From DATGMP01 sp035293565 (GTDB lineage Bacteria > Pseudomonadota > Alphaproteobacteria > BOG-932 > Roseiterribacteraceae): a stretch of DNA of 64,000 nt. How positions within the stretch are numbered: the stretch's first letter is position 1; each line of letters starts with the position of its first letter. The notes below the pieces were generated by a model. That model saw only the letters and a list, made by a program, of their open reading frames with translations. It did no database searches and had not been told where the DNA came from. The translations under genes and the position numbers were made by a program. Below are positions 37,082 to 45,611 of this stretch, piece by piece. Where the stretch lies: positions 1 to 64,000 of the forward strand of contig DATGMP010000075.1 in the NCBI GenBank assembly GCA_035293565.1, read 5' to 3'.

Positions 37082-39439
37082 ATGTTCAATCAGTTCGATT
37101 CGCTTCGCTCGCCTTCACCCGTTGCTATCGCATCGCGTCCGGCTTTTCTGAAATCCCGCCTGTTTGTCGTAACTGCGATCGCATCGGGCCTCGCCCTACC
37201 GGCCTTCGGCCAGGAGGAGGCCCAGAACCAGCCAGCCGCGTCAGCGGGGATGGAGGAAATCGTCGTCACCGCGCAGCGCCGCGAGGAAAAGCTGCTCAAC
37301 GTTCCGATCGCCGTCAGTGCCTTCAATGCCGAGACGCTTCGGGCACGCAACATTACCGACATCAATGGGCTGATCGGGTTCGCCCCCAACGTCAAGATCG
37401 TCCAATCGCCGGGCTATACGACCGAGAGCGACATCTCGATCCGCGGCTCCATCACGATCAATCCGGCGCCCTATTGGGAGCCCGCGGTCGGCCTTTATGT
37501 GGATGGCATCTATATCCCGAAGGCGATCGGCGACGTGTTCGACGTGGCCGACCTGGACCATATCGAGATCCTGCGCGGGCCGCAGGGCACGCTCTATGGC
37601 CGCAACACGCTGGAGGGCGCGGTCAACATCGTGACCAAGAAACCGACCGGCCAATTCGACGGCTACATCCAACTCGGCGCCGGGAACTATGGCGACCTCA
37701 GAACCCAGGGCGTGGTCGACCTGCCGGCGTTCGGCAAGTTGAGCTTGAAGCTCTCGGGGCTCGTGGAAAGCAGGGACGGCTTCGTCGATGTACAGCCTGA
37801 TCCCTTCCACCTGCCGATCTCGGGTCCGCCGAGCGTCGGCGATCTCTACAGCCTCTACAATCGGGCTGCACGGATCTCGGCCAGGCTGGACATCACCGAC
37901 GACATCACGGCCGACTATGCCTTCGATGTGAGTCAGGAGCGGAATCGGGGCAATTTCTCGCAGCTGACGCGTGTCGGATCAGGCGGCATCTTCGATCCGT
38001 CGTCGCCGGCCTATCTCGGTATCCCGCTCTATCTCTACATCCAGCACAACCCCGCCTCTCAGACCGCCTATGTCAACGGGGCAAACAACAACAGCCCGAT
38101 ATTCGAGGATTCCGGCGTGCGGGCGCATAGCCTCATCCTCACCTGGGACGCGAATGACAACCTGACGCTGAAGTCGCTGACCAGCTATCGCTGGATCGAC
38201 TGGTCGAATTCGCTCGATCTCGACGGCTCGCCGATGGAGGTCGCGGGCACGCAGCTCTACACGCATTATCATGCCTTTTCGCAGGAGCTGCAGGCTACCG
38301 GCCAGTTCGACCGTTTCCATTACACGGCGGGCGCCTATTACTTCAATGATCGCGGAATGACCTTCAATCCGCAGGAATTCTTCCTCGGCGGAGCTGTTTA
38401 CGACTCCCGTTACGGCTATGGGACCGAGGCGTATGCCCTCTATGGCCAGATCGAATACAACCCGGCGATCCTCGACGATAAGCTCACCTTGATTGCCGGG
38501 CTGCGTTACAGCAACGAAGACAAGTTCGGCAGCCGCTACGAAGCGGCTGGCACGCTGGGCGGCCTCTCAACGGTCATTCCATGGATCAGCGCCACCAAGA
38601 GCTTCGCGGCGGCGACGCCGACCTACATCGCCAAATACGCCGTCACCGATCAGATCAACGTCTATGCAAAGTATGCCGAGGGCTTCAAAAGCGGCGGCTT
38701 CAATGGCGAGGCGGCGAGCGCGATCGAAGCCGTCACGCCGTTCGATGCGGAGTCGGTCAATGAATGGGAAGTCGGCGTGAAGTCACGCTGGCTGGACGGC
38801 CGCCTGAATGTCGACGCGGCGGCCTTCTACGACCAGCACAACAACATGCAGCTTTCGGTCTTCCTCGGTACCGGCGCGGTTGCATCGGTCGTGCGCAATG
38901 CGGGCAGCGCCGATATCGACGGCTTCGAGGTCCAGATGCAGGCGCTGCCGATGCCGTGGCTGCAGCTGACCGGCAATGTCGGCTATATGAACGCGACCTA
39001 TAACCGTTTCATCAATAACGGTGTGAACGTCGCCAGCACGGCCGCCTTCCCGGCCGCCCCTCAATTCACCGCGAATGCCGGCGTTGATGCGACGCTGATG
39101 GACAATGATATCGGCCAGCTTCATCTGCTGGTCGATTACATCCACTCGGATGCCTATTACTTCTATCCGTATTCGCTAAGCGCCAATCCGGCGGTCAATG
39201 GCGGCTACTATGCAGGCTCGACCAAGGCGAGCCCGCAGAACGTCGTGAACATGCGATTGCGGCTGGTGAACGTGCAGCTTGCAAGCGGGACCGTGGATGT
39301 CGAGATGTGGGGCGAGAACATCTTCAACGACAAATACCGCATCAACGGCATCGATTTCGGCCCTGGGTTCGGGAACATGACCGTCTCGAACTACGGGCCG
39401 CCGCCGACCTTCGGCGGCGATGTCACCTTCCATTGGTGA
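37082..39439 (+). CDS. TonB-dependent outer-membrane receptor
   Basis: 785 residues: signal peptide ending ALPAFGQ, TonB-box region EEIVVTAQRREEKLLNVPIAVSAF, the plug domain (DISIRGS, VGLYVDGIYIPK, HIEILRGPQGTLYGRNTLEGAVNIVTKKP) and a 22-strand barrel ending FGGDVTFHW. It imports a large or scarce ligand using energy from TonB. The plug resembles the sphingomonad receptor group used for plant- or lignin-derived and other organic compounds rather than a classic siderophore receptor, but this is inference. ATG 37082 follows AGGGGAGAA. Divergent from the MarR/MFS unit; the repeat-bounded island begins 22 bases after its stop. Confidence 0.93.
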   Translation: MFNQFDSLRSPSPVAIASRPAFLKSRLFVVTAIASGLALPAFGQEEAQNQPAASAGMEEIVVTAQRREEKLLNVPIAVSAFNAETLRARNITDINGLIGFAPNVKIVQSPGYTTESDISIRGSITINPAPYWEPAVGLYVDGIYIPKAIGDVFDVADLDHIEILRGPQGTLYGRNTLEGAVNIVTKKPTGQFDGYIQLGAGNYGDLRTQGVVDLPAFGKLSLKLSGLVESRDGFVDVQPDPFHLPISGPPSVGDLYSLYNRAARISARLDITDDITADYAFDVSQERNRGNFSQLTRVGSGGIFDPSSPAYLGIPLYLYIQHNPASQTAYVNGANNNSPIFEDSGVRAHSLILTWDANDNLTLKSLTSYRWIDWSNSLDLDGSPMEVAGTQLYTHYHAFSQELQATGQFDRFHYTAGAYYFNDRGMTFNPQEFFLGGAVYDSRYGYGTEAYALYGQIEYNPAILDDKLTLIAGLRYSNEDKFGSRYEAAGTLGGLSTVIPWISATKSFAAATPTYIAKYAVTDQINVYAKYAEGFKSGGFNGEAASAIEAVTPFDAESVNEWEVGVKSRWLDGRLNVDAAAFYDQHNNMQLSVFLGTGAVASVVRNAGSADIDGFEVQMQALPMPWLQLTGNVGYMNATYNRFINNGVNVASTAAFPAAPQFTANAGVDATLMDNDIGQLHLLVDYIHSDAYYFYPYSLSANPAVNGGYYAGSTKASPQNVVNMRLRLVNVQLASGTVDVEMWGENIFNDKYRINGIDFGPGFGNMTVSNYGPPPTFGGDVTFHW

Positions 39440-39460
39440 GGACCGCAGGAGCGACCGGCC

Positions 39461-39541
39461 GGCATCACCCCCGCCCGGAAGCGCTTTCGCGCTTCGACGT
39501 CTCCCCTCCCCTCGATGGGGAGGCGAGCCGTTAGCTTAAGG
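39461..39541. repeat. Left inverted repeat of the PEP-CTERM island
   Basis: Two blocks match the right copy at 42964-43010 in reverse complement without mismatch: GGCATCACCCCCGCCC (39461-39476, against 42995-43010) and CGAGCCGTTAGCTTAAGG (39524-39541, against 42964-42981). Between the blocks this copy has 47 bases with their own small hairpins (GAAGCGC...GCGCTTC), while the right copy keeps only 13. The rest of the 39440-39851 gap carries no convincing gene; it contains the near-palindrome TGTCAAAATATTTTACA, an AT-rich patch in otherwise GC-rich DNA. Confidence 0.75.
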
Positions 39542-39544
39542 TAT

Positions 39545-39559
39545 TGGCACCTTCTCTGC
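39545..39559 (+). promoter_or_regulatory. Weak candidate sigma-54 promoter
   Basis: TGGCAC followed by CTTCTC and TGC places GG and GC exactly ten bases apart, the invariant -24/-12 spacing of sigma-54 promoters, with one mismatch to TGGCAC-N5-TTGC. It directly adjoins the left repeat and lies ~290 bases upstream of the first PEP-CTERM gene. Known PEP-CTERM genes are often controlled by sigma-54 with PrsK/PrsR. The long leader and short motif keep confidence low. Confidence 0.2.
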
Positions 39560-39851
39560 GTGATTTACGGGCGAGGCCAGTCGAGCGAGATGGCCGGTCT
39601 CGGGGCTTTCGCGACCTAAGCCACCGCGGCACCATCCGACCAGATCTCGCCAGAACCGGAAGCTTGAACCAAGCGGTGGTAGCGCATTCATAGCCGATAA
39701 AACCGCGCGTATGGCGGCACGAACTCTTGAGGAAGTGTCAAAATATTTTACACCCACTATCACGTTCACGACTAACCCATTGAAAAAGTGCGATTGGCGT
39801 AGATTTTGCCTGCCCTTTGAAAGTAGCTGTTCATGAAGTAGGAGAGCCGGC

Positions 39852-41195
39852 TTGCCGAGGCTTGCTTTACATCGGTTTCAGCTGTTCAAGATTGCAGGCG
39901 TGCTGATCGCCGGGGCGACGAGCACGACAGGGGCCCGCGCGACGCTGAGCCTCAGCTCTGATGGATCGGTGATCTATGACAGTCAGGGAGTCGTCTGGCT
40001 GGCCGACGCGAACCTTCCTGCCTCAATGCCTTTGACTGTACCCCTCTGCTCCTCCGGGGTCTCGCCCAATTGCATCAATGCCAATGGCTCGATGAACTAC
40101 TATGCGGCCCAGAAATGGGTCGCGGATCTTAACGCCGCCGACTATCTCGGACACAACAATTGGCAGCTCCCGGCGACGCAATCTCTCACCGCCGGCTGCA
40201 CTGCCGTCGGGCCGCACGGGGAGAGCTTCGGCTATAATTGCTCCGGTAGTGCGCTCGGCTCGCTGTACCAGGGCCTCGGCCTGACGGCACCCGCCTCCGT
40301 CGCCTCGCCGGTAAATTCGGCGCTGAAGGGCTTCACCAATCTTCAGCCCGATCTTTACTGGACCTCCACTTCAAGCGGCGGCAACGGCTATCGCACTTTT
40401 TCCTTTGCGACGGGTTGGAGCGGCGACAATGTGGGCGGCTACCCCTCTGATCCGTCCAAGGGGCCGGCCGCGAACTTCTTCTATGTGCTGCCGGCGCTCC
40501 CGGGCGATGCTGGCCTTCCCGAAACGATCTATGACCCGGCCTCCGGCCTGAGCTTCCTTGCCGACGGCAACATCGCGGCGGAAAACAGCTTCGGACTGCC
40601 GCTCTGCAGCGGTCTCGGCAGCAAGAGCTCGGCGCCGTGCGTCAACGCCAACGGGACGATGACGGCGATCTCGGCGGAAGCCTTCAAGGACGGGATGAAC
40701 GCCTATGACAGCGGCAACGGCTATCTCGGCCGACACGACTGGGAGCTTCCACCGGGTGCGGAGCCGGACTGTGCGTATCAGGCTTGCGCAGCCAATCCTG
40801 CCCTCGACGCGGAAGACCCGCTCGCCTCGCTCTACTACAATCTGCTCGGCCTCGCCGCGGGCGATTCGGTGGCGGACGGCTTCACCGGCGCCATCGGCCC
40901 CTTCCATGATCTTCAGCCCTATCTCTACTGGTCGTGCCAAGCCGCAAATGACAATGGACCGGCCATCCTCTCGGCATGCTCGCCGTCGCCCCAATGCACG
41001 CCAGCGAGCGTTCCTCCATGCGCCGCGGACTTCAATTGGAGCTTCGATTTCCTCGACGGCTTCCACGGCACCGACGAATACATCAACGATCTGTTCGTAA
41101 CCGTCTATTACGTCCCCGAACCGCCGGCGTGGTCCGTTCTGGCCTTGGCCGCTCCGGTCGTATGGACCACGACCCGTAGGCGACGCCGGCGATGA
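39852..41195 (+). CDS. DUF1566 (Lcl) two-module protein with PEP-CTERM-type tail
   Basis: 447 residues. After a signal peptide (AGVLIAGATSTTGARA) come two related modules, ~30-215 and ~220-430. Each opens with a (V/I)YDxxxGxxxLADxN motif (IYDSQGVVWLADANL, IYDPASGLSFLADGN), has a NANG(S/T)M block, an NNWQLP or HDWELP core and ends in LQP-LYW. These are DUF1566/Lcl hallmarks, a fold related to C-type lectins. The end, VPEPPAWS, a hydrophobic helix and RRRRRR, is a PEPxxW-type sorting signal recognised by exosortase, predicting surface or matrix attachment. Start is TTG 39852, supported by AGGAGAG 7 bases upstream. Cysteines are numerous, suggesting disulfides outside the cell. Confidence 0.8.
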   Translation: MPRLALHRFQLFKIAGVLIAGATSTTGARATLSLSSDGSVIYDSQGVVWLADANLPASMPLTVPLCSSGVSPNCINANGSMNYYAAQKWVADLNAADYLGHNNWQLPATQSLTAGCTAVGPHGESFGYNCSGSALGSLYQGLGLTAPASVASPVNSALKGFTNLQPDLYWTSTSSGGNGYRTFSFATGWSGDNVGGYPSDPSKGPAANFFYVLPALPGDAGLPETIYDPASGLSFLADGNIAAENSFGLPLCSGLGSKSSAPCVNANGTMTAISAEAFKDGMNAYDSGNGYLGRHDWELPPGAEPDCAYQACAANPALDAEDPLASLYYNLLGLAAGDSVADGFTGAIGPFHDLQPYLYWSCQAANDNGPAILSACSPSPQCTPASVPPCAADFNWSFDFLDGFHGTDEYINDLFVTVYYVPEPPAWSVLALAAPVVWTTTRRRRRR

Positions 41196-42619
41196 GCACG
41201 GTCAGGTTCGGCTTTTCTCTTCTCTGCGGCCTGCTTGCCTTTGCCCCGCCCGCCCGCGCGACGCTCACCCTTTCGACGGATGGGACGACGGTCCAAGACA
41301 GTCAGGGCGTCACTTGGCTGGCCGACGCGGACCTCGCGAGGGCGCGCCGGTTCGACGTTCAAGCCTGCGATGCTTCCCAGAGCATTACGAGCGACTGCAT
41401 CAATCGCGACGGCTCGATGGACTATGCGGCGGCCAAGGATTGGGTCCGCGGCATGAATCGCGCCGATTATCTCGGGCACGATAATTGGCAGCTACCCGCA
41501 ACCCCGACCTCGGATGGGGGATGCTCGGCGACTGGCCGCTTCGGAAACAGCTTCGGCTTTGGCTGCTTCGGAGGTGCGCTCGGGTCCATCTATCGAGCGT
41601 TGGGCCACACGGCGCCCGAACCAGTGGTCTCCCCGGCATCGACCAACATTTGACCATTCAAGAACTTGCAGCCTGAACTCTATTGGTCGGGCAGCGCCAG
41701 CCCGTTCTCCGTGAACGGCAACGGTTATCTCAGCTTCTCTTTCGCCAATGGCTGGCAAAACAGTGATCTCGGTGTCAATCCCACGGATCCTCACAATCCG
41801 AACTTCGTAACAAGTGTTGCCGGGCTCTTCCTCAACGTCCTGCCGATGTATCCGGGCCAGCTGCCAGGCTCCCCGCCGCCAACCGGTACCGGGTTGCAAG
41901 TCAGTGGCGATGGACGGTCCGTCTACGATCCCATTCTCAACGTGACCTGGCCCACTGACGCAAACCTTGCAGCAACCGACACGTTCGGACTGCCTCGCTG
42001 TATCGGCGTCGGACATACCGGGCTCAACGGCGCGCCGCCTTGCGTGGCCGACGAGGGCACGATGAACTGGACGTCAGCGAATCTGTTCGTCCAGGGGATG
42101 CGTGACGCCAATTATCTCGGGGGCTCGAATTGGCAGCTGCCGCCGATCATCCAGCAAGGCTGCATGCTCGATGCCTGTGCGAACGCGGACGATCCGATGG
42201 CGTATCTCTTCTATGAACGGCTCGGCTTCTTGCCGGGTGATACCGTCGATTTATCGACTCTCACGACGGGGTCGTTCAGCGATCTTCAGCCTTATTTCTA
42301 TTGGTCGTGCGTCGCCAGCAGTAATGTCGACCCGGTGGTTTCGGGCTGCTCTGGCAGTCCCGCATCGCCCGAACTCGAGTTCGACTATTCGTTTGAAAGC
42401 GGGTTCCTCAATACCGACCTCGAGACCACTTATAATTTTGTCATCCCGTATTACGTCGATACGCCGGAGCCGTCGACCGGGATCATCCTGCTGTCCGGCA
42501 CAGGTGCGTTGTATGCGGCCCTTCGTCGACGTCATTGGTTGTTCCCGCCGAGCGCGCGGCTTGCGTTGCGCGAGCATGTCACCGCCACGACGGTATGGAT
42601 CACCGCAGGACCGGCATAA
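41192..42619 (+). pseudogene. Second DUF1566 PEP-CTERM gene, interrupted by one in-frame TGA
   Basis: A tandem copy begins at ATG 41192, overlapping the first gene by ATGA. Its first module (VQDSQGVTWLADADL, INRDGSMDY, HDNWQLPAT) runs to TGA 41651-41653 and then continues in exactly the same frame with NLQPELYWSGS and a complete second module (VYDPILNVTWPTDANL, SNWQLPP, LQPYFYWS) to a PEP-CTERM tail (DTPEPSTG, hydrophobic helix, RRR). One codon is therefore all that splits it. After RRR the frame runs 28 extra residues into the remains of a permease gene, so the natural stop also seems lost. Could be a recent pseudogene, a readthrough gene or a base-call error. Confidence 0.75.
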
Positions 42620-42783
42620 AGGGCGGCCGCCTGTCCCGTGATGACGAAAATTCCGGCACCGACTACGGTCCCGATCCCCGCCAACGTCAAAGTAATCGGA
42701 CCGAATGACCGCAAGGTGGTGTCGTCGACCTCAACCGCTTCCGTCGTGGCGGCCATCCGCTTGTCCTTTTCAGGCGCGACCAC
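42598..42783 (-). pseudogene. Amputated N-terminus of an APC-family amino-acid permease
   Basis: Reading from ATG 42783 (or 42756), the frame gives LRSFGPITLTLAGIGTVVGAGIFVITGQAAALYAGPAVI, the first ~60 residues of a cationic-amino-acid-transporter-like APC permease (helix 1 GxGxxxGAGIF motif). Similarity to the family ends around 42598; the frame then runs through unrelated sequence to a stop at 42532 inside the DUF1566 copy. The remaining ~400 residues are missing. The 42784-42963 stretch upstream holds no gene I can recognise. Confidence 0.75.
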
Positions 42784-42963
42784 AGTCAGAACCCCGCTTT
42801 AGTGGTGGTGAAGTCAAATGAATTCGCTGGACGCGAACTCTCATCGGCTACGAACGAAGGTCCGCTCGTGGGACATTCCTCCCTGTCGGGCTGCTCGACG
42901 GAAGGGCCGCTTGATTGCGCAAAGCAGAAGCATCGACGTATTCGCAACATCTGGTCGTCAATG

Positions 42964-43010
42964 CCTTAAGCTAACGGCTCGGATGGGGAGGGTTGGGCGG
43001 GGGTGATGCC
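42964..43010. repeat. Right inverted repeat of the PEP-CTERM island
   Basis: Reverse complement of the left copy: CCTTAAGCTAACGGCTCG (42964-42981) and GGGCGGGGGTGATGCC (42995-43010) both match without mismatch, separated by 13 instead of 47 bases. The 102 bases from here to the hydrolase start at 43113 carry no visible gene. Confidence 0.75.
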
Positions 43011-43112
43011 GATGCAAGTTCGTTCGAACGGAAAAGGAGCCTGTCTCCCGGGGTGGCTAATCCGGTCGTGAACCCGATATGATTGGGATCTCACGACGAG
43101 AGTCGCCATAGA

Positions 43113-43982
43113 ATGACCGGTCCGACTTCGCGGTTCTACGTCTCCCAGCGGCTGCGCATGCATTATGTCGATTGGGGGAACGAGGATGCACCCACGCTGC
43201 TGCTCGTCCATGGCGGCCGCGACCATTGCCGAAACTGGGATTGGATCGCGCAAGCGCTGAAGGACGAATACCACATCATCGCGCCCGACCTTCGCGGCCA
43301 CGGCGACTCCCAATGGGCGATCGGCGGCTCTTATGCGCTCGGAGATTTCGTCTATGACCTCGCCCAGCTGCTGAAGCAGAAGACGCCGGGCCCGGTTTCG
43401 ATCGTCAGCCACTCGATGGGCGGCGCGATCAGCCTCATGTATGCCGGCACGTTCCCGGAATTGGTGAACCGGCTGGTGGTGATCGAGGGCATCATCATGT
43501 CCCCGTCGCAGTACCAGAACCTTCGCAATCTCCCGCTCCGCAAGCGGTTCGCTACCTGGATCGACCAGCTGCGCGAGCTGTCGGGTCGCACGCCCCGGAA
43601 ATACAAGTCGATCGAGGAGGCGCTTCAGCGCATGCGGGACGAGAATCCGCACCTGTCGCCGGAGCAGGCCCGGCATCTGACGATTCACGGCGTCAATCAG
43701 AATGAGGACGGGACCTTCAGCTGGAAGTTCGACAATTATGTCCGAGCCTTCGCGCCCTACGGCTTCAGCGCCGAGGAGATCACCACCCTCTGGTCTGAGA
43801 TCACCTGCCCAACGCTCCTCGTGCATGGCCAGGACAGCTGGCTCAGCAAGCCCCAGGACAACGGTGCGCTTGGCTATTTCAAGACCGCGACGACCGCCAC
43901 GATCCCGCATGCCGGCCACTGGGTTCATCATGACCGGCTGGACGACTTCCTTGCAATCGTGCGGCCTTTCCTCAAATCCTAA
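43113..43982 (+). CDS. Alpha/beta hydrolase
   Basis: 289 residues with the full hydrolase triad: oxyanion loop LLLVHGGRDHCRNWD, nucleophile elbow SHSMGGA (Ser101), acid in LVHGQDSWL and histidine in PHAGHWVHHD. The RGHGDSQWA block is typical of the epoxide-hydrolase/haloperoxidase-like branch, but esters, lactones or carbon-carbon bonds are possible substrates. ATG 43113 is used; an in-frame TTG at 43083 has no better signal. Without the island at 39.46-43.01 kb it would lie directly downstream of the TonB receptor, so it may once have acted on that receptor's cargo. Confidence 0.88.
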   Translation: MTGPTSRFYVSQRLRMHYVDWGNEDAPTLLLVHGGRDHCRNWDWIAQALKDEYHIIAPDLRGHGDSQWAIGGSYALGDFVYDLAQLLKQKTPGPVSIVSHSMGGAISLMYAGTFPELVNRLVVIEGIIMSPSQYQNLRNLPLRKRFATWIDQLRELSGRTPRKYKSIEEALQRMRDENPHLSPEQARHLTIHGVNQNEDGTFSWKFDNYVRAFAPYGFSAEEITTLWSEITCPTLLVHGQDSWLSKPQDNGALGYFKTATTATIPHAGHWVHHDRLDDFLAIVRPFLKS

Positions 43983-44019
43983 GAGTAGAAGACAAGCGCC
44001 GAAGCAAAGGGATGGCGAA

Positions 44020-44427
44020 GTGGGAACGATCTACGTCGCGCGCAGCAACGCCTTGAGCCAATGGGGGTACGATGTGGGGCTCAGCAAGCATCTCTACAAA
44101 GTCGGCTATACTGAGGGCGACGCGAAAGCCGCCGTGGCGACCGGCTGGGCCGGCGAGACGGACTGGATCCTGGTTAAGAAGCAGGATGGGATCGATGGGC
44201 TGGACGAGGAACAAATCATCGAGCGTCTGGCGCGAAAGGAGAAGATGATCGACCCCAAGCTCTATCCCCGCATCAAGGGAACGGTCGGCATCTACAAGGT
44301 TTTACCAGCGCGCGTGGAAAACCACATTCTGGTCCAGCGCGCGCTTGCGGGACAGGAGGAGCTCAAGGACATCAAGGTGAAGCACCCTGAATTCGCGACC
44401 TACCTCATTACCAACGCGCTACAGTGA
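44020..44427 (+). CDS. Small GIY-YIG/T5orf172-like protein
   Basis: 135 residues beginning GTIYVARSNALSQWG and LYKVGYTEGD, which resembles the two-strand GIY-YIG start as seen in the T5orf172/Mug113 branch; the C-terminal half (GIYKVLPARVENHILVQRAL) offers a Glu and His in suitable positions. True GIY-YIG nucleases also need an Arg and a metal-binding Glu in fixed places, so activity is uncertain. GTG 44020 is chosen because AAAGGGA lies 8 bases upstream. Its stop overlaps the next gene by GTGA, so it is co-translated with a membrane transporter, an odd pairing for a nuclease. Confidence 0.6.
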   Translation: MGTIYVARSNALSQWGYDVGLSKHLYKVGYTEGDAKAAVATGWAGETDWILVKKQDGIDGLDEEQIIERLARKEKMIDPKLYPRIKGTVGIYKVLPARVENHILVQRALAGQEELKDIKVKHPEFATYLITNALQ

Positions 44428-45611
44428 CCGACCAACCTCAAAAGCCGATCCGACAAGCTCCGGCTCCAGTTTCCCTGGCCCTATCGAGCGGCTCGAGCGA
44501 GCCGCTACCGCGACACGAGCGAGTCCGCGCCACGCGGCGCGCCTCGAACCAGCGCATTGCCCGGCTGATCTTGACCGGCATTCTCGTCCTCCTCGGGTTG
44601 TGGGTTTTGCGCAGCTTCCTGGGCGCGCTCGGCTGGGCACTCATCCTCTGTATCGCGATCTGGCCGCTCTATGAGCGCTTCCTCGCCATTGTCGATTCGC
44701 GGCGACGGGATTTTCTGGCACCCTTCATATTCACGCTGCTGGTAGCGCTCGTCTTTCTCGGGCCGCTCGCAATCGGCGGCATGGCGGCGGGCCGCGATGT
44801 AAACGGCGTGGTCGCGTGGGTCGTCGAAGCCGAGCGCAACGGAATCGCCCCGCCTGACTGGCTCTCGCAGATACCTCTGCTCGGTCATCAAGCGCTCGAA
44901 TGGTGGACGACCCATTTGGCCGAACCCGGCGCGGTTTCAGAGCTGTTGGGCCATACCGACAAGGCGACGCTCGCGCAGCTCACCCAGCAGGTCGGCATCA
45001 CGATCGCGCGGCGGATCGTATTTCTTCTGGTCACACTGGTGACGCTCTTCTTCCTCTTCAGGAGCGGTGTAGCGATCGGACGGCGTTTCGGCACGCTGAT
45101 CCATAAGCTGTTCGGCCACTCCGGAGCGCATATGACCGACATCATCGTCTCGGCGGTCCGCAGCACCGCCGACGGCTTGGTGCTCGTCGGGCTCGGAGAG
45201 GGTGCCTTTCTCGCCGTCGCCTATCTGATCCTGGGCGTGCCGCACCCTGCGCTGCTGGGCGCGCTGACCGGCGTGCTGGCGATCATCCCATTCGGGGCGC
45301 CAGTCATCTTCAGTGTCGCCTCGCTGCTCCTCCTGGCGCTCGGGAAGCCCGCTTCGGCGATCGCATTGTTCATTTTCGGCTGGGTCGTGGTGGCGATCGC
45401 CGACCATCTGGTCCGCCCAGTTCTGATCGGCGGCGCGGCAAAGCTTCCCTTCCTATGGGTGCTGCTCGGAATCTTCGGGGGACTGGAAGCCTTCGGCGTG
45501 CTCGGGCTGTTCCTCGGGCCTGCCATCATGGCTGCGCTCATCGCCCTGTGGCGCGAGGCGACCGAGCCCGGTCGAACGACAAACGAGCGGGCTTTTCTCG
45601 ACGCGCGTTAG
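44424..45611 (+). CDS. AI-2E (PerM) family transporter
   Basis: 395 residues, about eight membrane helices after a Pro-rich cytoplasmic N-terminus. Family markers: WALILCIAIWPLYERFL at helix 2, ADGLVLVGLGEGAFLAVAYLILGVPHPALLGALTGVLAIIPFGAP and VLLGIFGGLEAFGVLGLFLGPAIMA near the end. PF01594 members export autoinducer-2, sodium or other solutes; the substrate here is unknown. GTG start 44424 is embedded in the stop of the upstream gene. Its last 74 bases overlap the end of the convergent VanZ-like gene. Confidence 0.88.
   Translation: MTDQPQKPIRQAPAPVSLALSSGSSEPLPRHERVRATRRASNQRIARLILTGILVLLGLWVLRSFLGALGWALILCIAIWPLYERFLAIVDSRRRDFLAPFIFTLLVALVFLGPLAIGGMAAGRDVNGVVAWVVEAERNGIAPPDWLSQIPLLGHQALEWWTTHLAEPGAVSELLGHTDKATLAQLTQQVGITIARRIVFLLVTLVTLFFLFRSGVAIGRRFGTLIHKLFGHSGAHMTDIIVSAVRSTADGLVLVGLGEGAFLAVAYLILGVPHPALLGALTGVLAIIPFGAPVIFSVASLLLLALGKPASAIALFIFGWVVVAIADHLVRPVLIGGAAKLPFLWVLLGIFGGLEAFGVLGLFLGPAIMAALIALWREATEPGRTTNERAFLDAR

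Noticed and set aside
39536..39769. Small minus-strand frame after the left repeat
   Set aside because: No ribosome-binding site, no family similarity, and composition like non-coding DNA.
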